From positions 153,374,858 through 153,438,857 of the forward strand of contig NC_067282.1 in NCBI RefSeq assembly GCF_020740795.1: a DNA stretch of 64,000 nucleotides. Reading direction: 5' to 3'. Below are positions 1-11,225 of the stretch, in pieces. The notes under the pieces are model-generated. The model was not told the DNA's origin. It saw only the letters and a list, made by a program, of their open reading frames with translations, and did not search any database. How positions within the stretch are numbered: position 1 is the stretch's first letter; each line of letters begins with the position of its first letter. This stretch comes from Apus apus (taxonomy: Eukaryota; Chordata; Aves; Apodiformes; Apodidae). Both the position numbers and the translations under genes were made by a program.

Positions 1-1787
1 GGTGATCTTTCCACTAGACCCAAGAGCTGCATTGCTTTTTCCTGTAGCATATAATGATCCTCTTGGTCAGAGAACTGCAGTATTTTGGCAGTAGCTGAGC
101 GTGTTCCTTGCTTGATGCAGTGCTGATTGCTCATACTGTTAAAAATCTTGATACCTTGTATCCTAGATTATTTTGTTGAGTTACTAGATATTGAGAGATC
201 GGACAGGTTTGCAAAATTGTGAAGGCAGTGAACAAGATAAATGCAGAATTGTAATTCTGGGAGTCCTGCAACACTAGAACCATGGTTCATATGCTGGACT
301 TAAGAAGATACACATTTTAAATAGATGAGAGATTATTTTTCCATTGGGAGTGGTGAACTTCTGGGATGAGTTGCTTTTAGAGCTGCTATAGACAGGTGGT
401 AGTAGCCACTTGGAAGAGTGATTGGATAAACTGATGGATAAACAATTTCACAAGCAGGTCCTAGCAGATAGACCATACTTCTAACATCCTAGATAGCAGC
501 ACTAAGGATGCTGGAAGAATGTGAGGGCAGTAGCCTACAGATAGTGGTCATGTTTGTGTTCTGTCCCTAAGTGTTGTATCTCCTACCACTGTTAGCAGAA
601 TTCTGGGCTAGGTGGACCACAGTTCTGACCCAGTGGGGCATTTCTTAGGTCTTCTCTGAGGTGCATTATCACAATCCAAAACTGCCTCTGCTGTTCCAAT
701 TGTTTGAACCAGTAATATTACATTTTCTTCTGTATTTTCCTTTATATGCTTCTTCATTACAGAGGTGACTGAAGTGAGCCCTTCTGTGCCAGATTCACAC
801 TACATGGTTTAATTCCAGAGAGCGCATCTTGGATCCCAGTTTTAATAATGGGATTTTTAATTATACTAAAAAATTCTTTCTTTAATTATTTCAAAACTTC
901 AAGTTGGGAATAAAGGTATTCCATATTCCTGGACTTGTATCTGCAAGGGAAGAATCTGCTGCCTGGAACTCTTCACGTTTATCCAAATTGTCATATAGTA
1001 TCGGAAGATTCTTTTTTTTTATGTTTGGCAGTTTTACTTTCTGTCACTTTTTCTGAAATCAAGTACAGCACTTTAGTCATTGAGTGTCTACTCAGAAAAG
1101 GAACCAACTTCCTGATCTTTCTTACAGTAATGGGAGTATTTATATGTTCATACTTTATATAACTCATCTTCTTATCTTAAACATTTGGCATGCCTGGAGC
1201 TATAGTTGAAAGGAAACTAAATCATTGAGTATATTCCATCTCATTGTAAAGCATGAGGAATGTCAATGAGTATATACATTGTTTTTATCACAAGGCATCT
1301 TGCCTTATCCTTACCGCAGTATTGCTAGGTAATGTATAAAGAGTGTGTGTGTTCCTGCAGTGTAAAGTGTCAGTTGTTGTGTGTACAAACTCTTTAAGGT
1401 AGGTAGTTCACTAAGCATGTGGGCAGAATCTAATCTTATAATACATAATCTAATCTTACATGTCTTTAAAATATATATTATGTATTAAGGAAGGGTAAAA
1501 TGATTGAAGCCTCATTTGAATATAGGAACAGAAAAAAAAACAGGAACAATCAAAGGAATACCATTTGCACTTGCACCACTTTTTTGTAGCATAGACTTGT
1601 ATTCAGACTCTGGAGATGGTGCCATGGGAGGAAATGTGAAATAGATTTTAATGAAGAAAAGTCTGGGTTTTTTTTCTGAGGAACAGTGTAGACAATTATT
1701 TACCCTCCTAAAACTATCTTCATCAATTGCATCCAGTAAATGGCATTTCCCTGTTTGCATGTAATTCCTTTTTCCCTCCTGTCCCAG
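1..1787 (+). other. TNRC6B: TNRC6B intron (5' end outside window)
   Basis: AT-rich sequence. I see no exon, CR1, long tandem repeat or RNA gene here; short open frames have no splice or homology support. Confidence 0.7.
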
Positions 1788-1934
1788 AGTTCCAACCAGG
1801 AGTGCCATGGAAAGGTATACAAAACATCGACCCTGAATCTGACCCCTATGCGACCCCTGGAAGTGTGCTGGGGGGGACAGCCACATCTCCCATTGTAGAT
1901 ACTGACCACCAACTTCTGCGGGACAACACCACAG
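1788..1934 (+). CDS. TNRC6B: TNRC6B coding exon with PAM2 core
   Basis: The acceptor is tgtcccag and the donor is acag|gtaaaa; length 147 bp. The first two bases finish a codon begun in an exon outside the window. It encodes [19 protein letters not shown] and onward to [20 protein letters not shown] is the core of the GW182 PAM2 motif that binds the MLLE domain of poly(A)-binding protein. The exon ends with one base of a split Gly codon. Confidence 0.95.
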
Positions 1935-4900
1935 GTAAAACAGTAAATAACTCATATTTGATTATTTAAGTCATTCTGACAATGTTCCTGTCATAACAAT
2001 GTGAACAGCCTGTTGCATTTTGCTAGGAAGGAAGCCTGTGTGCCTTTGCACTGTGGCTGTGTATCACGTGAAAGCTTGGCATTGCTACTGCTTGTCGCTC
2101 TCTTGAGGTTTAACAGTATTACAAAAACGGTATGAAACTGGCCTACTTTTCTCTTTCTCCTTTTCTCTTTGATAGGGTCTAATTCTTCCCTCAACACCTC
2201 GCTGCCTTCACCTGGTGCCTGGCCCTACAGTGCCTCTGACAATTCCTTCACCAACGTTCATAGCACTTCAGGTATGCGGGCTCCAAAACTTACCTGGACA
2301 AAGCATTTTCTGCTTATTCGCTGGCTTCTCATTCCACTTGGAATATTTAATCTTTCAGTAATTTCTGAGGAGCTCAGTATATGAATGGATGATCAGATAG
2401 TTTTTCTCCTGGTGATAGAATACTCCTTTGTAGTTATTTTAAAAACTAGGCTAAGATCCTCTACTCTTCATCCTACCCTCAATACAAAACTCTTAATTCT
2501 GCAAGTTAAAGATTAGGGTAGCAGTGAGCAGCAGATGCAAAAGGAAGAAAACCCACACGCATCATCTGTTGACAAGTGTAAGTTTGGGGGATTGTCATAA
2601 TTCTTTAAATGTACTTGCTCCTGCCTCTGTGGGTTAAAGAATTGAAGCAGTAAGGTGAGTGATTTTATTAATTTTAACTTTAGACTGTTGGAGTGCTGTG
2701 AAGGGAACATGTTTGTTTCACCTTTTATAGTACTCATGATTCCCTGAAACCCAGAGAGTGGGCTTTTAGTGCTCTGGCTTTTAATGGCTGGCCTGTAAAT
2801 AGTAGTTTACATCTATGCCTCAGATCCTTGGTAAGAAGATCTCCAAAGCTTTCTTGTGAAAAGTGGTTTCTGCACACGTTTCTGAGTAGAATGCTAGAAA
2901 TGCTTGCTCCAGACAAACCATGTAGATATTTAACTTCTTAACAAATGCCGGAGTTTTTTCTTGAGACATCATTGGCTTGACAACTTCTTAAAACTGAAGA
3001 ATTATGTGTTAGTAGCAGAAGTGACGAACACAGCTGATAGGTGCATCTGGCCCATGCTTTGTTTTTTGCATCTTACTGAATAAAAGCTGTCTTCGTATGT
3101 TATTTCAGCATCTTCACAAAATGTGTTGAAAATCTTATTTAGCCCTCAAGAAAAAACAGTGTTCTGCTGCCAGTTTGTTAGGTAACTTTGTTTTTTAGCA
3201 ATATCTGTGTATGCAGCATTGTGACGACATAAAACATTTCTCTTTCATAGCTTGAGGAAAGGAGTAGCGTTTATCAGCTTCTTAACTCTGCTTAATTTTT
3301 GTCTAACACGTAAGAAAGACCCAAGAGATGAAAAAATTACTGAAGTTATAGTTGAATTGAGGAAACCAATTGGTGGCACACATACCATCTTCTGCTCATC
3401 TTGTTAATTTACACACCAGTGTTTTACAGCCAGAAAGCAGGTCACCTGAAATGAGGGACTCAGAATTCACAGATCTGTAAAACAAACCAAGCCTAATGAA
3501 GGCAGGTCTTTAAGCACTTTCATCTGCTTTATAAGTTAGTACTTGAAGCCTGCTTGCTATTGACAATTACTCAGTTGTGGAAAATAGCAATCCAACTGTG
3601 AAATGAAGCATGCTAGTTTACTTCCTGAAAGCTTTATGGTCTTCATTCCCTATTATTTTGTGACACCCTAGCATATTGTAAACCTGGATTTTTACCCTTT
3701 ATTTAAAATAAGTAATTTATGTTTTGCTAATGAATAGAGTTTAAGACATATTTGCACACACACACATGAGATCTTACTAAGATAATTCACAGTTAAGATT
3801 ATTCATGACAGAAGTGCCTTTTCCCCCAGATTGGTCTGTCTGTGTTTGCTGGTTCTCATTGCAGAAAAAGGACATAGAGTGCATTATCAGTAAGTTTGCA
3901 GGTGACACCAAGCTAGGCGGGAATGTTGATTTGCATGAGGATAGGGAGGCTCTACAGAGAGACTTGGATAGATTAGATTGTTGGGCTAATGTTAATGGTG
4001 TGGGCTTCAACAAAGCCAAGTGCCAGGTCCTGCACTTGGGCCACAACAACCCCATGCAACACTGCAGGCTTGGGGAAGTGTGGCTGGAAAGTGTCTGGCA
4101 GAAAAGGACCTGGGGGTTCTAATTGACAAGTGGCTGAATATGAGCCAGCAGGGTGCCCAGGTGGCCAAGAAAGCCAATGGCATCCTGGCTTGTATTAGAA
4201 ATTGTGTGACCAGCAGAAGGAGAGAGGTGATTGTCCCCCTGTACTCAGCACTGGTGAGGTCACACCTGGAGTAATGCATCCAGTTTTGGGCACCTCAATT
4301 CAAGAGAGATATTGAGGTGCTGGAATGAGTACAGAGGAGGACAACGAAGCTGGTTAAGGGCTTAGAGAATAAATCTTGAAGGAGCTGGGAATGTTTAGTT
4401 TGAGGAAGAGGAGGCTGAGGGGAGACCTCATCAGTCTCTACAGCTACCTGAAAGGTCATTGTAGAGAGGTTGGTGCTGGTCTCTTGTCACAGGTAGTTAG
4501 CGATAGAACAAGAGGGAACGGCTTCAAGCTGCAACAGGGGAGGTTTAGACTGGACATTAGGAGTTTTTTTTTTCACAGAAAGAGTGGTCAGACACTGGAA
4601 TAGGCTGCCCGGGGAGGTGGTTGAGTCACCATCCCTGGATGTGTTTAAGAGTCACTTGGATGTGGTGTTGGTGGATATGGTTTAGGGGAGAACGGTTGGA
4701 CTCGGTGATGCCAAGGGTCTTTTCTGAACCTGAATAGTTCTATGATTGATTCTATGATTGATTGAAAAAAACAATTACTTGAGCAATTTTGACTTCTGGG
4801 TTGGTTTTTTTTTTTGCTGGGTGATAAATATCCCTTGATATCAGAAGGTGTGGGAGAATTTGCAGTCTGCTTTCTTAAGGAAAACTGCTTTAGGAAGAGT

Positions 4901-7900
4901 TCCCAGATATTCAAGTTTGATAGTGATGCTTTGGGGATTGTGTTAATTTTTACCTTTTATTTGACTTTGTATAAAAGGGTTCTCAAAATCTGTTGGGGAT
5001 ATCCACTTGGTCTTAATTTCTCCTAAAAGGCATTTGGTAATTTTTCTATTTAAAAAAATGAATATGCACTCTCGAGACATTTTAAAATTCCAGCTGTCAC
5101 ACGGCTAAATGGCCTTTTTAATGTATTGCCATTGTGTCAACTCCGTATGAAATTTGTGATTCATGAGAAAGCTTTGACCTTAAAGGAGGACATATTTCAG
5201 AGGTAGCATTAGCTTAGTAGACCAATCATTGGTAAATATTCAGTTCAGTTCTCTGCAAGTTTTTTAGCCTGAAGAAGGTTCAGTTTCATTAAAAGTTACT
5301 AGTGGCCAAACTTGTAAAAAATTCTCAGGTTCTCAAACGAAATGTAGTGTGGACATGGAAGTTGGTGTCCATCTTACTAATGGTTGAACATACTGCGACT
5401 TACTACATTATCATAAATGATCTAGGGTTTGGGTTTTTTGTCAGTATATATAAAATAAGCAAAGATAAACTTATATTTAGCATTGCTTTTTTGCATGGTA
5501 AATGAGCTGTTGTATGGTTCTGTGTGGTCGAGGGATTTGCTGTCATAGTACGAGTAAAGGCTAGTTGAATCTCCTAAGTTTGTCTAATACATGCAATGTA
5601 TTTCATTTTCTAGCAAAATTCAGTGATTACAAATCAACATGGTCCCCAGATCCCATAGGACACAATCCCACTCATCTCTCCAACAAGATGTGGAAAAACC
5701 ATATTTCCTCAAGGAACACTACAGGGCTGCCCCGCCCACCCCCTGGCCTGACCAACCCCAAACCATCATCTCCATGGAACAGCACAGCAGCCCGATCGGT
5801 CAGGGGCTGGGGGGCACAGGACTCAAGGCTTTCCTCTGGTGAGAAGAATCAACTGATAGCACCATTGATCAGGCCTGAAGAGTGTACGTTTTACAGCACT
5901 AATGGTTTGGAGGAAAGAAAGTTGCAGTTGTCTGGTAAAAGGAAAACAAAGAAAAGTATCTTCTTGAAATAGAAATTTGCTGTTGGTAATTGGGGTGAGA
6001 GGTGGAATCCCAGGTTCTGCTGTAAGGAATGAGTGAATAGGGCTGAGAGTTGCCAAGTGGGCATTCCTAATGCATGGGACCTTACAAGACTAGGTGCTTT
6101 CTGTGGGGGTGAAACTCCTTGAAGATAAACTCTAGTAAAAAATGAATCTTGATGTGAAATGTGAAGAAAGATACATTTTTTGTTTTCAGGAATGAAGATT
6201 AGGCTTTTGTGTGCTAGCAGGTCTGATAATGCTGAATTTGTCTGAGGCTGAAAGACCTGACTGCAAAGAAAAATGGTTTTCTTTGTATCAATTCTGTCTT
6301 GATTACTCTGTCTTCTAATTTGCAGCATCTGCTTGGAGTGATGGTGGTTCAGTTCGTCCTAGCTACTGGCTGGTTCTTCACAATCTCACTCCACAGGTAT
6401 TTTCTGTTGTTGTCTCAACAATTTTGTTTGCTTTACTGGGATACGGATTTGTGGATTCTTCAGCTGTTTCAAAATCAGATTTGTTAGCATACCTAAGAAG
6501 TTTTTTTGCTAAACTGGGCTGCAGTCTGATTGGGCTTTCTGTTGTAATCTCTTCAGCTAGCTTTAAGGTGTTCGATTTTTGCTACATGACCATCATAATC
6601 TTTCATTATGTAGTTTCAAAAATTTTTGGAACAGAAAGATTTTTCTAAGAAGTGAGGGTAAGTTGCACAACCATAATGTGGAATGGTTTATAGCTGTTAA
6701 GGAGACTGTTCTTTGGGATGTTGTCAATAAGAAAGCTGGTGTAACTGCCAGTTTTCACTTAGTTTCCATAGTGAAACCACAGAATGTTTCCAGCACTCCT
6801 GCCAAAAACAGTCTAGTTAGGTTATTCCTGCAAGTATTTTCAGAGCTTGCTTCCATTCAAAAAGAATTCTGTGGAGATCCTGGTTTCAGCAATTCCAATT
6901 AGTCTGTATTCAATGCTTAGGAAAAGTCGATATGTTCATCAGCAGCACCCTGAGGTCTAGACAGAAAATCCCCTGTTCAGCAAGATAACTTACCATGCTT
7001 CTACTGCAGTCTTAAGAAAACAGCAATGTGAAAGGAAGACATAAGGTTTCCTTCAGACCACCCAAAATGGCAAACTGTGCTCCTTTCATTGAAAATACTG
7101 TTTTCCTTGATGTGAAGAAAACAGTGGTGTGGTGAAGAGGCACCTTTGTGCCAGGTGGTTTAGTACTACTTTAGGAATCTTTTAATGGAAGAAGAATCTA
7201 TTTGGTAGGCATTTAAGTTAACAGACAAGAGAAAGAAGCAGATTGTAACTGTCTCTTCCATAACAAATCCTCTATTCATTGTGGGCTAGTACACCAGAGA
7301 AGGAAGTGTAAAGGTTAAGGTGGATTCAAATTCAATATTTCAGGTTTCTCTATTTTAACTTCATCTCTATTTATACACACACACAACATCCTTTTCCCTC
7401 GTTTGAGGTTGTATTACATAATAGGGGGGTAAGGGAGAAGGAAGAAAGTAGCACTTGAGTGGGATCCATATATGCAGATACTTAAGTGTGTATGTTCCTG
7501 TGGCATATCAGGAATGGAATCTGCCTGTACAGAACACGTTGGAGAACAGCAGTTACTGGAGGTAAGTAACAAGCTGTTACTGCTGCAGAAGGAACGTAGG
7601 CAACAACTGCTGTGAAAACCGTTCGGGGGGACTGAACATTGCTGGGTTTGGCAGAAAGTTCACTGACTGTTTCTGTGGCTTACTGGTTCATAAACCACAA
7701 AGACAAAAAAAACAACAAAAGAAATTTTAAACCCCCCTCATTGTAGAGGTGGTATATCCAGTTTTGCAAAGAATTTTTGGTTGATCTGCTGAAATCGGGA
7801 GTGCTGGAGACTTAGACATTCTGGTTCCTTTGGTACAAATCCTGATGGCTGAAGGTGGTGAGAAGTATGAATCGTATGTAATTACTGGAAAACCTGCCAA

Positions 7901-9678
7901 CATGAGGATAGTGTCACTGGAAGAAATTCTGACATGGGGGAAACTGGACTAAAGCTACAAGTGAGCGGGAAAGATAAGTCAGTTTATTCCATAAAGCAAA
8001 GTCCCTGTAATTGTGACAAGTCAAGGCATACTGATTCTGTTTGAAAACTAAAGTCTGTCACCTTTGCTTACTTCCCACTGCTTTCACCTGTTTGCCTTTC
8101 TGAGAGCAGATTTATCTTTTAATTACTGAGATGAAGTTAGGATTGAAGTACATTTGGCAAAGTAGTTACAAACATCTGCTTTATCCTGACTGTTTTTCCT
8201 CAGATTGATGGGTCAACCTTGAGGACCATCTGCATGCAGCATGGCCCACTGCTGACATTCCATCTGAACCTGACCCAGGGCACCGCCCTTATCCGATACA
8301 CCACCAAACAGGAGGCAGCCAAGGCCCAGACTGCACTGCACATGTAAGCAATCCCCACGTCCGTTCTTTGTTGCTGCATTGGTCATGAACACAAAATGTC
8401 TGTCTAGTGTTATGCTTTGGAAACTTGTTTCAAGTATCATGGTTGGAAGGCAAGGGAATATTTCATTCTCTGGCAGAGGAAGACAAGAAACAAAGATAGC
8501 TTCTGTTTGTGTTACTTCAGTTGCTGGCGCAAACTGGCACATACAGAACTAAGAAGGTGCAAATAGGGTGAAATTGTGACCAGTATGCACCTTGCTGTAC
8601 AACTTTGGCCATTTTATAACAGCTTGGGAATTGTTTCAGGTGAAAAATCGTTCTTACGTGCATAACCTAAATGTGTGGGAATCTGCTATAGTTTTGAGAG
8701 ACACCTGAAATAGCTTACTTGAAAAGCTGCGGATCTTAGGTTTCCTGTTCTTAAGCTTTTTGGAACTGACTGTGGCTCTGGTATGTTTTGAAAATATGAG
8801 AAGTTTTGAGATAAAAATCTTTGGGAAGTGTGGGGATGGTGGTGGTGTAAGCCCTTAAACTTAGTGAAAACTTTTGAATATACTCAACTTAGCCTGAATT
8901 TCACAGGCTTGTAACCTTTTCTTGCTGTGTTTTGTTTGAAAGGTGGCATATATGCGTTTACCATTTTAGCTATACTGTGTAGATGCTTTTATTGCTCTTG
9001 GTGTTGATGTTCAAGACCTTAGCTTAAATTTAGAACTTTTGTTGCAGGTATAAAAACTAAATGTTGAGGGGAGGGGTTTGATTGGTTTGTTTTGGGGGTT
9101 CCTGCCACCTTATAAAACGGAACTTCTTGTGCTTTGGGTCAGTTTGACTGTCAAGATCAGCCAAAATTTTCTGTGCTCATTTGATTGTGCCAAGCTGATA
9201 TCTCCTTTGGTTTGGGCTCCTAGTAGTGTTGTTGCCCTTACCTTCTGGCTCTAATTATTAAATTTTTTTCTTCCATGTATCTTCTAGGTGTGTGTTGGGA
9301 AACACTACCATCCTGGCTGAGTTTGCCACAGATGAAGAGGTTAGTCGCTTTCTGGCACAAGCTCAGCCCCCTACACCTGCAGCAACCCCAAGTGCACCCA
9401 CAGCAGGCTGGCAATCCCTGGAGACAGGACAGAACCAGACAGATCCAGTTGGACCTGCTTTGAATCTCTTTGGTGGGTCAGCAGGGCTTGGGCAGTGGAG
9501 CAGTGGTGGCAGCAGTGGCAGCAGTGGGGGTGATCTCACTGGCGCTTCATTGTGGGGTCCCCCAAACTACTCTTCAAGCTTGTGGGGGGTTCCAAGCGTA
9601 GAGGATCCACACAGAATGGGCAGCCCTGCTCCCTTACTACCTGGAGACCTTCTGGGAGGAGGGTCGGATTCAATCTGA
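1788..9678 (+). CDS. TNRC6B: TNRC6B, C-terminal coding part (six exons)
   Basis: This is the 3' end of trinucleotide repeat-containing adaptor 6B, a GW182 protein. It is bound by Argonaute through upstream GW repeats (outside the window) and recruits PABPC1, PAN2–PAN3 and CCR4–NOT to miRNA targets in the cytoplasm and P-bodies. Coding exons read here are 1788–1934, 2176–2271, 5614–5838, 6326–6396, 8204–8343 and 9288–9678. Phases match across every junction and give about 355 residues ending in GGGSDSI. In order they hold the PAM2 core ([10 protein letters not shown]), a Pro-rich stretch, the divergent RRM ([10 protein letters not shown] to ILAEFA), a Ser/Gly tract and the W-motifs [14 protein letters not shown]. 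The wording matches TNRC6B better than TNRC6A or TNRC6C as I remember them. Exons upstream of 1788 are not in the window. Introns are GT–AG and hold one CR1. Confidence 0.95.
2176..2271 (+). CDS. TNRC6B: TNRC6B coding exon
   Basis: Acceptor gatag, donor g|gtatgc; length 96 bp, phase 1 at both ends. It encodes [20 protein letters not shown] and onward, a Ser-rich linker with one Trp between the PAM2 motif and the RRM. Trp residues in this part of GW182 proteins contribute to CCR4–NOT and PAN3 binding (family knowledge). Confidence 0.94.
2272..5613 (+). other. TNRC6B: TNRC6B intron with one CR1
   Basis: Apart from the CR1 fragment at 3870–4765 I recognise nothing in it. Confidence 0.75.
3870..4765 (+). 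mobile_element. CR1 LINE 3' fragment (~900 bp)
   Basis: A 5'-truncated CR1 in sense orientation. It covers the end of ORF2 ([18 protein letters not shown], then in another frame [18 protein letters not shown] and [12 protein letters not shown]) and the 3'UTR, ending in two ATTCTATGATTG-like units (4739–4765). A frameshift near 4080 and later stops make it dead. This is the longest CR1 in the window. Confidence 0.93.
5614..5838 (+). CDS. TNRC6B: TNRC6B coding exon, Pro-rich segment
   Basis: Acceptor ttttctag, donor ctctg|gtgaga; length 225 bp, phase 1 at both ends, so skipping it would keep the frame. It encodes [18 protein letters not shown], then [17 protein letters not shown], then [13 protein letters not shown]. 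The Trp residues and the [13 protein letters not shown] block are conserved features of the vertebrate GW182 silencing domain. Confidence 0.94.
6326..6396 (+). CDS. TNRC6B: TNRC6B coding exon, start of RRM
   Basis: Acceptor tttgcag, donor ccacag|gtattt; length 71 bp. It encodes [20 protein letters not shown] and ends at TPQ. WLVLHNL is the first beta strand (RNP2 position) of the GW182 RRM, which lacks the usual aromatic RNA-binding residues and is thought not to bind RNA. Confidence 0.94.
6397..8203 (+). other. TNRC6B: TNRC6B intron within the RRM
   Basis: Separates TPQ from IDG of the RRM. I see no repeat family or RNA gene; a short ACACAC run lies near 7374–7384. The next intron (8344–9287) is likewise featureless. 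Confidence 0.7.
8204..8343 (+). CDS. TNRC6B: TNRC6B coding exon, central RRM
   Basis: Acceptor ttcctcag, donor cacat|gtaagc; length 140 bp. It encodes [19 protein letters not shown], then [19 protein letters not shown] and AKAQTALHM, i.e. helix 1 to helix 2 of the RRM. The terminal Met codon is split (AT|G). Confidence 0.95.
9288..9678 (+). CDS. TNRC6B: TNRC6B last coding exon
   Basis: Acceptor cttctag; the stop is TGA at 9676–9678. It completes the RRM ([19 protein letters not shown]), then runs through an Ala/Pro linker ([11 protein letters not shown]), ALNLFGGS, a Ser/Gly tract and the tandem W-motifs SLWGPPN and SSSLWGVP to [14 protein letters not shown]. These C-terminal Trp residues bind the CNOT9/CNOT1 module in family members. 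A TGG-CAG-CAG-type run (about 9500–9530) gives the GGSSGSSGG tract, which is likely length-variable. Confidence 0.96.
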
Positions 9679-9762
9679 ACTTAGAACTTTCAACTCTGAC
9701 CTCGTGACCTTTTTTGGAACAGCAGCAGCACTAACTTGACCTTTTCGTTTTTTTCAACTTGC

Positions 9763-9768
9763 AATAAA
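9763..9768 (+). terminator. TNRC6B: Proximal poly(A) signal AATAAA in TNRC6B
   Basis: An AATAAA lies 85 bases after the TNRC6B stop codon. Use of it would give a transcript with almost no 3'UTR. Directly downstream the DNA is A-rich rather than GT-rich, so cDNA ends mapped here could be internal priming artefacts. Confidence 0.4.
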
Positions 9769-10203
9769 TACATTTATAAAAGGAAAAAAGAAAACGGAGA
9801 GAGAAAAAAAAAAGGTGGGTCATTGACAGACTGTCTGAGCACATAGTTGCCTCCCTTATATAACTTCAGTTTTTTCGTTTGGAATATGAATCCAAAAAGA
9901 GAACATATCACTCTTGAAATACTTGAATCATGAACGCCAACTTAGAAAGACAATGTGAAGCAAGTACACATACCATTTAAATTTAAACACAAAAAATTAA
10001 AAAAATTAGTTTCTAGTTTTTCACTTTTTCATGTTATACGGAAGTTGTTGCTAAGAAACATATATACTGAAAAAATAGCTTTTTAACTTTGTTTGCACTG
10101 GGTGTGTTTCCGTCCTTAGGTCTACCATGTTGGGTTGGGGTAAGGGAGGGGTTCAAAAGAAAGGGGTTGGGGGGGAGGGAAAGACTTGACGGAGCCTCAC
10201 TTT

Positions 10204-10307
10204 AAAAAAAAAAAAAAAAAAAAAAAAATTAAAAATGTAAAAACCCACAAAAAAAAACCAAAACAAAAAAACAGAAAAACAAACAAAAAAAAACAAAACA
10301 AAAAACC
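10204..10307 (+). repeat. Poly(A) run and A-rich tract in TNRC6B 3'UTR
   Basis: Twenty-five consecutive A are followed by about 80 bases of (A)n(C/G) sequence. It is likely to slip in sequencing and to prime oligo-dT internally. I see no retrocopy upstream whose tail this could be. Confidence 0.85.
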
Positions 10308-10376
10308 AACACTTTGTGATTGGCTGGTTGATAAGTACCAGTGTGTTCTGGCACATGTAACTGCCCACGTGTGCTT

Positions 10377-10417
10377 GTTTCTGTGTGAGTGTGTGTGCAC
10401 ATGTTCGTGTGTGTGCA
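10377..10417 (+). repeat. Imperfect GT microsatellite
   Basis: TG dinucleotides with interruptions (tttctgtgtgagtgtgtg, then gtgcacatgttcgtgtgtgt). Shorter GT runs recur at about 11512–11530 and 11927–11943 in the same 3'UTR. Confidence 0.7.
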
Positions 10418-10746
10418 TTTTTTTCTCTATATATATATAATCTTGAAACGCTGCATTGCTGATGGTCTGCGGGCTGGCTGGCCATCTGCATGTCTTGATT
10501 CTGAACAAAACAAGACAGGCATGGTGGAGTCCCTGTGGCTGAAGCAGAATCCAGTTGGGCTGGATTAAAATTTGTCAGTAGGTTTTTTTAAATCCATTTT
10601 AGCAGGGTGCTATCTCAAGTCTGCAATCATATTGAGTGGGTAGTAGCTTCCTAGCCCTTGTTTAAAGCCCTGTGGTAGAGCAGAACACTGCCATATCCAA
10701 AGGATTTGGTGAGAGGGGAGCCAATGTTGTCTTTTGAGTAGCAGTG

Positions 10747-10757
10747 TATTTATTTAT
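10747..10757 (+). promoter_or_regulatory. TNRC6B: AU-rich element TATTTATTTAT
   Basis: Two overlapping ATTTA pentamers form a nonamer-type ARE in the 3'UTR. Such elements recruit decay factors of the TTP/ELAVL type. A single copy is weak evidence of function. Confidence 0.4.
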
Positions 10758-11089
10758 GTCTGCATGTGGGGTTTTTGTACTAAGTGAACCCTAGAATGTT
10801 TGTCGTATAATGCAAGCCATTTTTTTCTTCCAACAAGGGGCAAAGGGGGCAAAGGAGACATTGCCATTTTTTATGTGGCTGAGACAAATGTTCTTCATTC
10901 AGTCTCTTGCGAACTTCAGTACCTTTAAAAAAATATTACTTTCTTTTCTCCCCTGAACATACAGATAGGCACCCATATTCATTCGTGGAAAAAATCCATC
11001 CAAAAGCTTGAAAGTCCAGCCCAACCAAATTAGCCTTTTAATTGATGTACTGCTTGTATTAAAACTGACAAAAACTGAATCATGTCAGC

Positions 11090-11225
11090 AAATGGCTGGC
11101 CGGCCTGCCTCGACTCCTGAAAGCACATGCAGCGACTCCTTTCTGCGTCCCTCACGGTGAGCGTTACCTGTGCCAGGCCTCGGTGCGTTGCAGCGCCAGA
11201 CCATCACTGACAGAAACGTTTACTT
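11090..11225 (+). other. TNRC6B: GC-rich island inside the AT-rich 3'UTR
   Basis: This block, beginning near ggctggccggcctgcctcga, is clearly richer in C, G and CpG than the surrounding 3'UTR. There is no start codon context, splice site or recognised repeat. It could be a constrained structural element, but nothing in the sequence identifies it. Confidence 0.35.

Noticed and set aside
3805..4274. Two open frames resembling reverse-transcriptase C-termini
   Set aside because: They are the frameshifted end of ORF2 in a truncated CR1 copy, not a gene.
7545..7600. Hairpin-like cagcagttac … gttactgctg
   Set aside because: The arms pair imperfectly and the position is intronic; it does not look like a microRNA precursor.
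10204..10307. Poly(A) tract as the tail of a processed pseudogene
   Set aside because: The upstream sequence is TNRC6B 3'UTR contiguous with its own coding exon, with no foreign gene-like sequence or target-site duplication seen.
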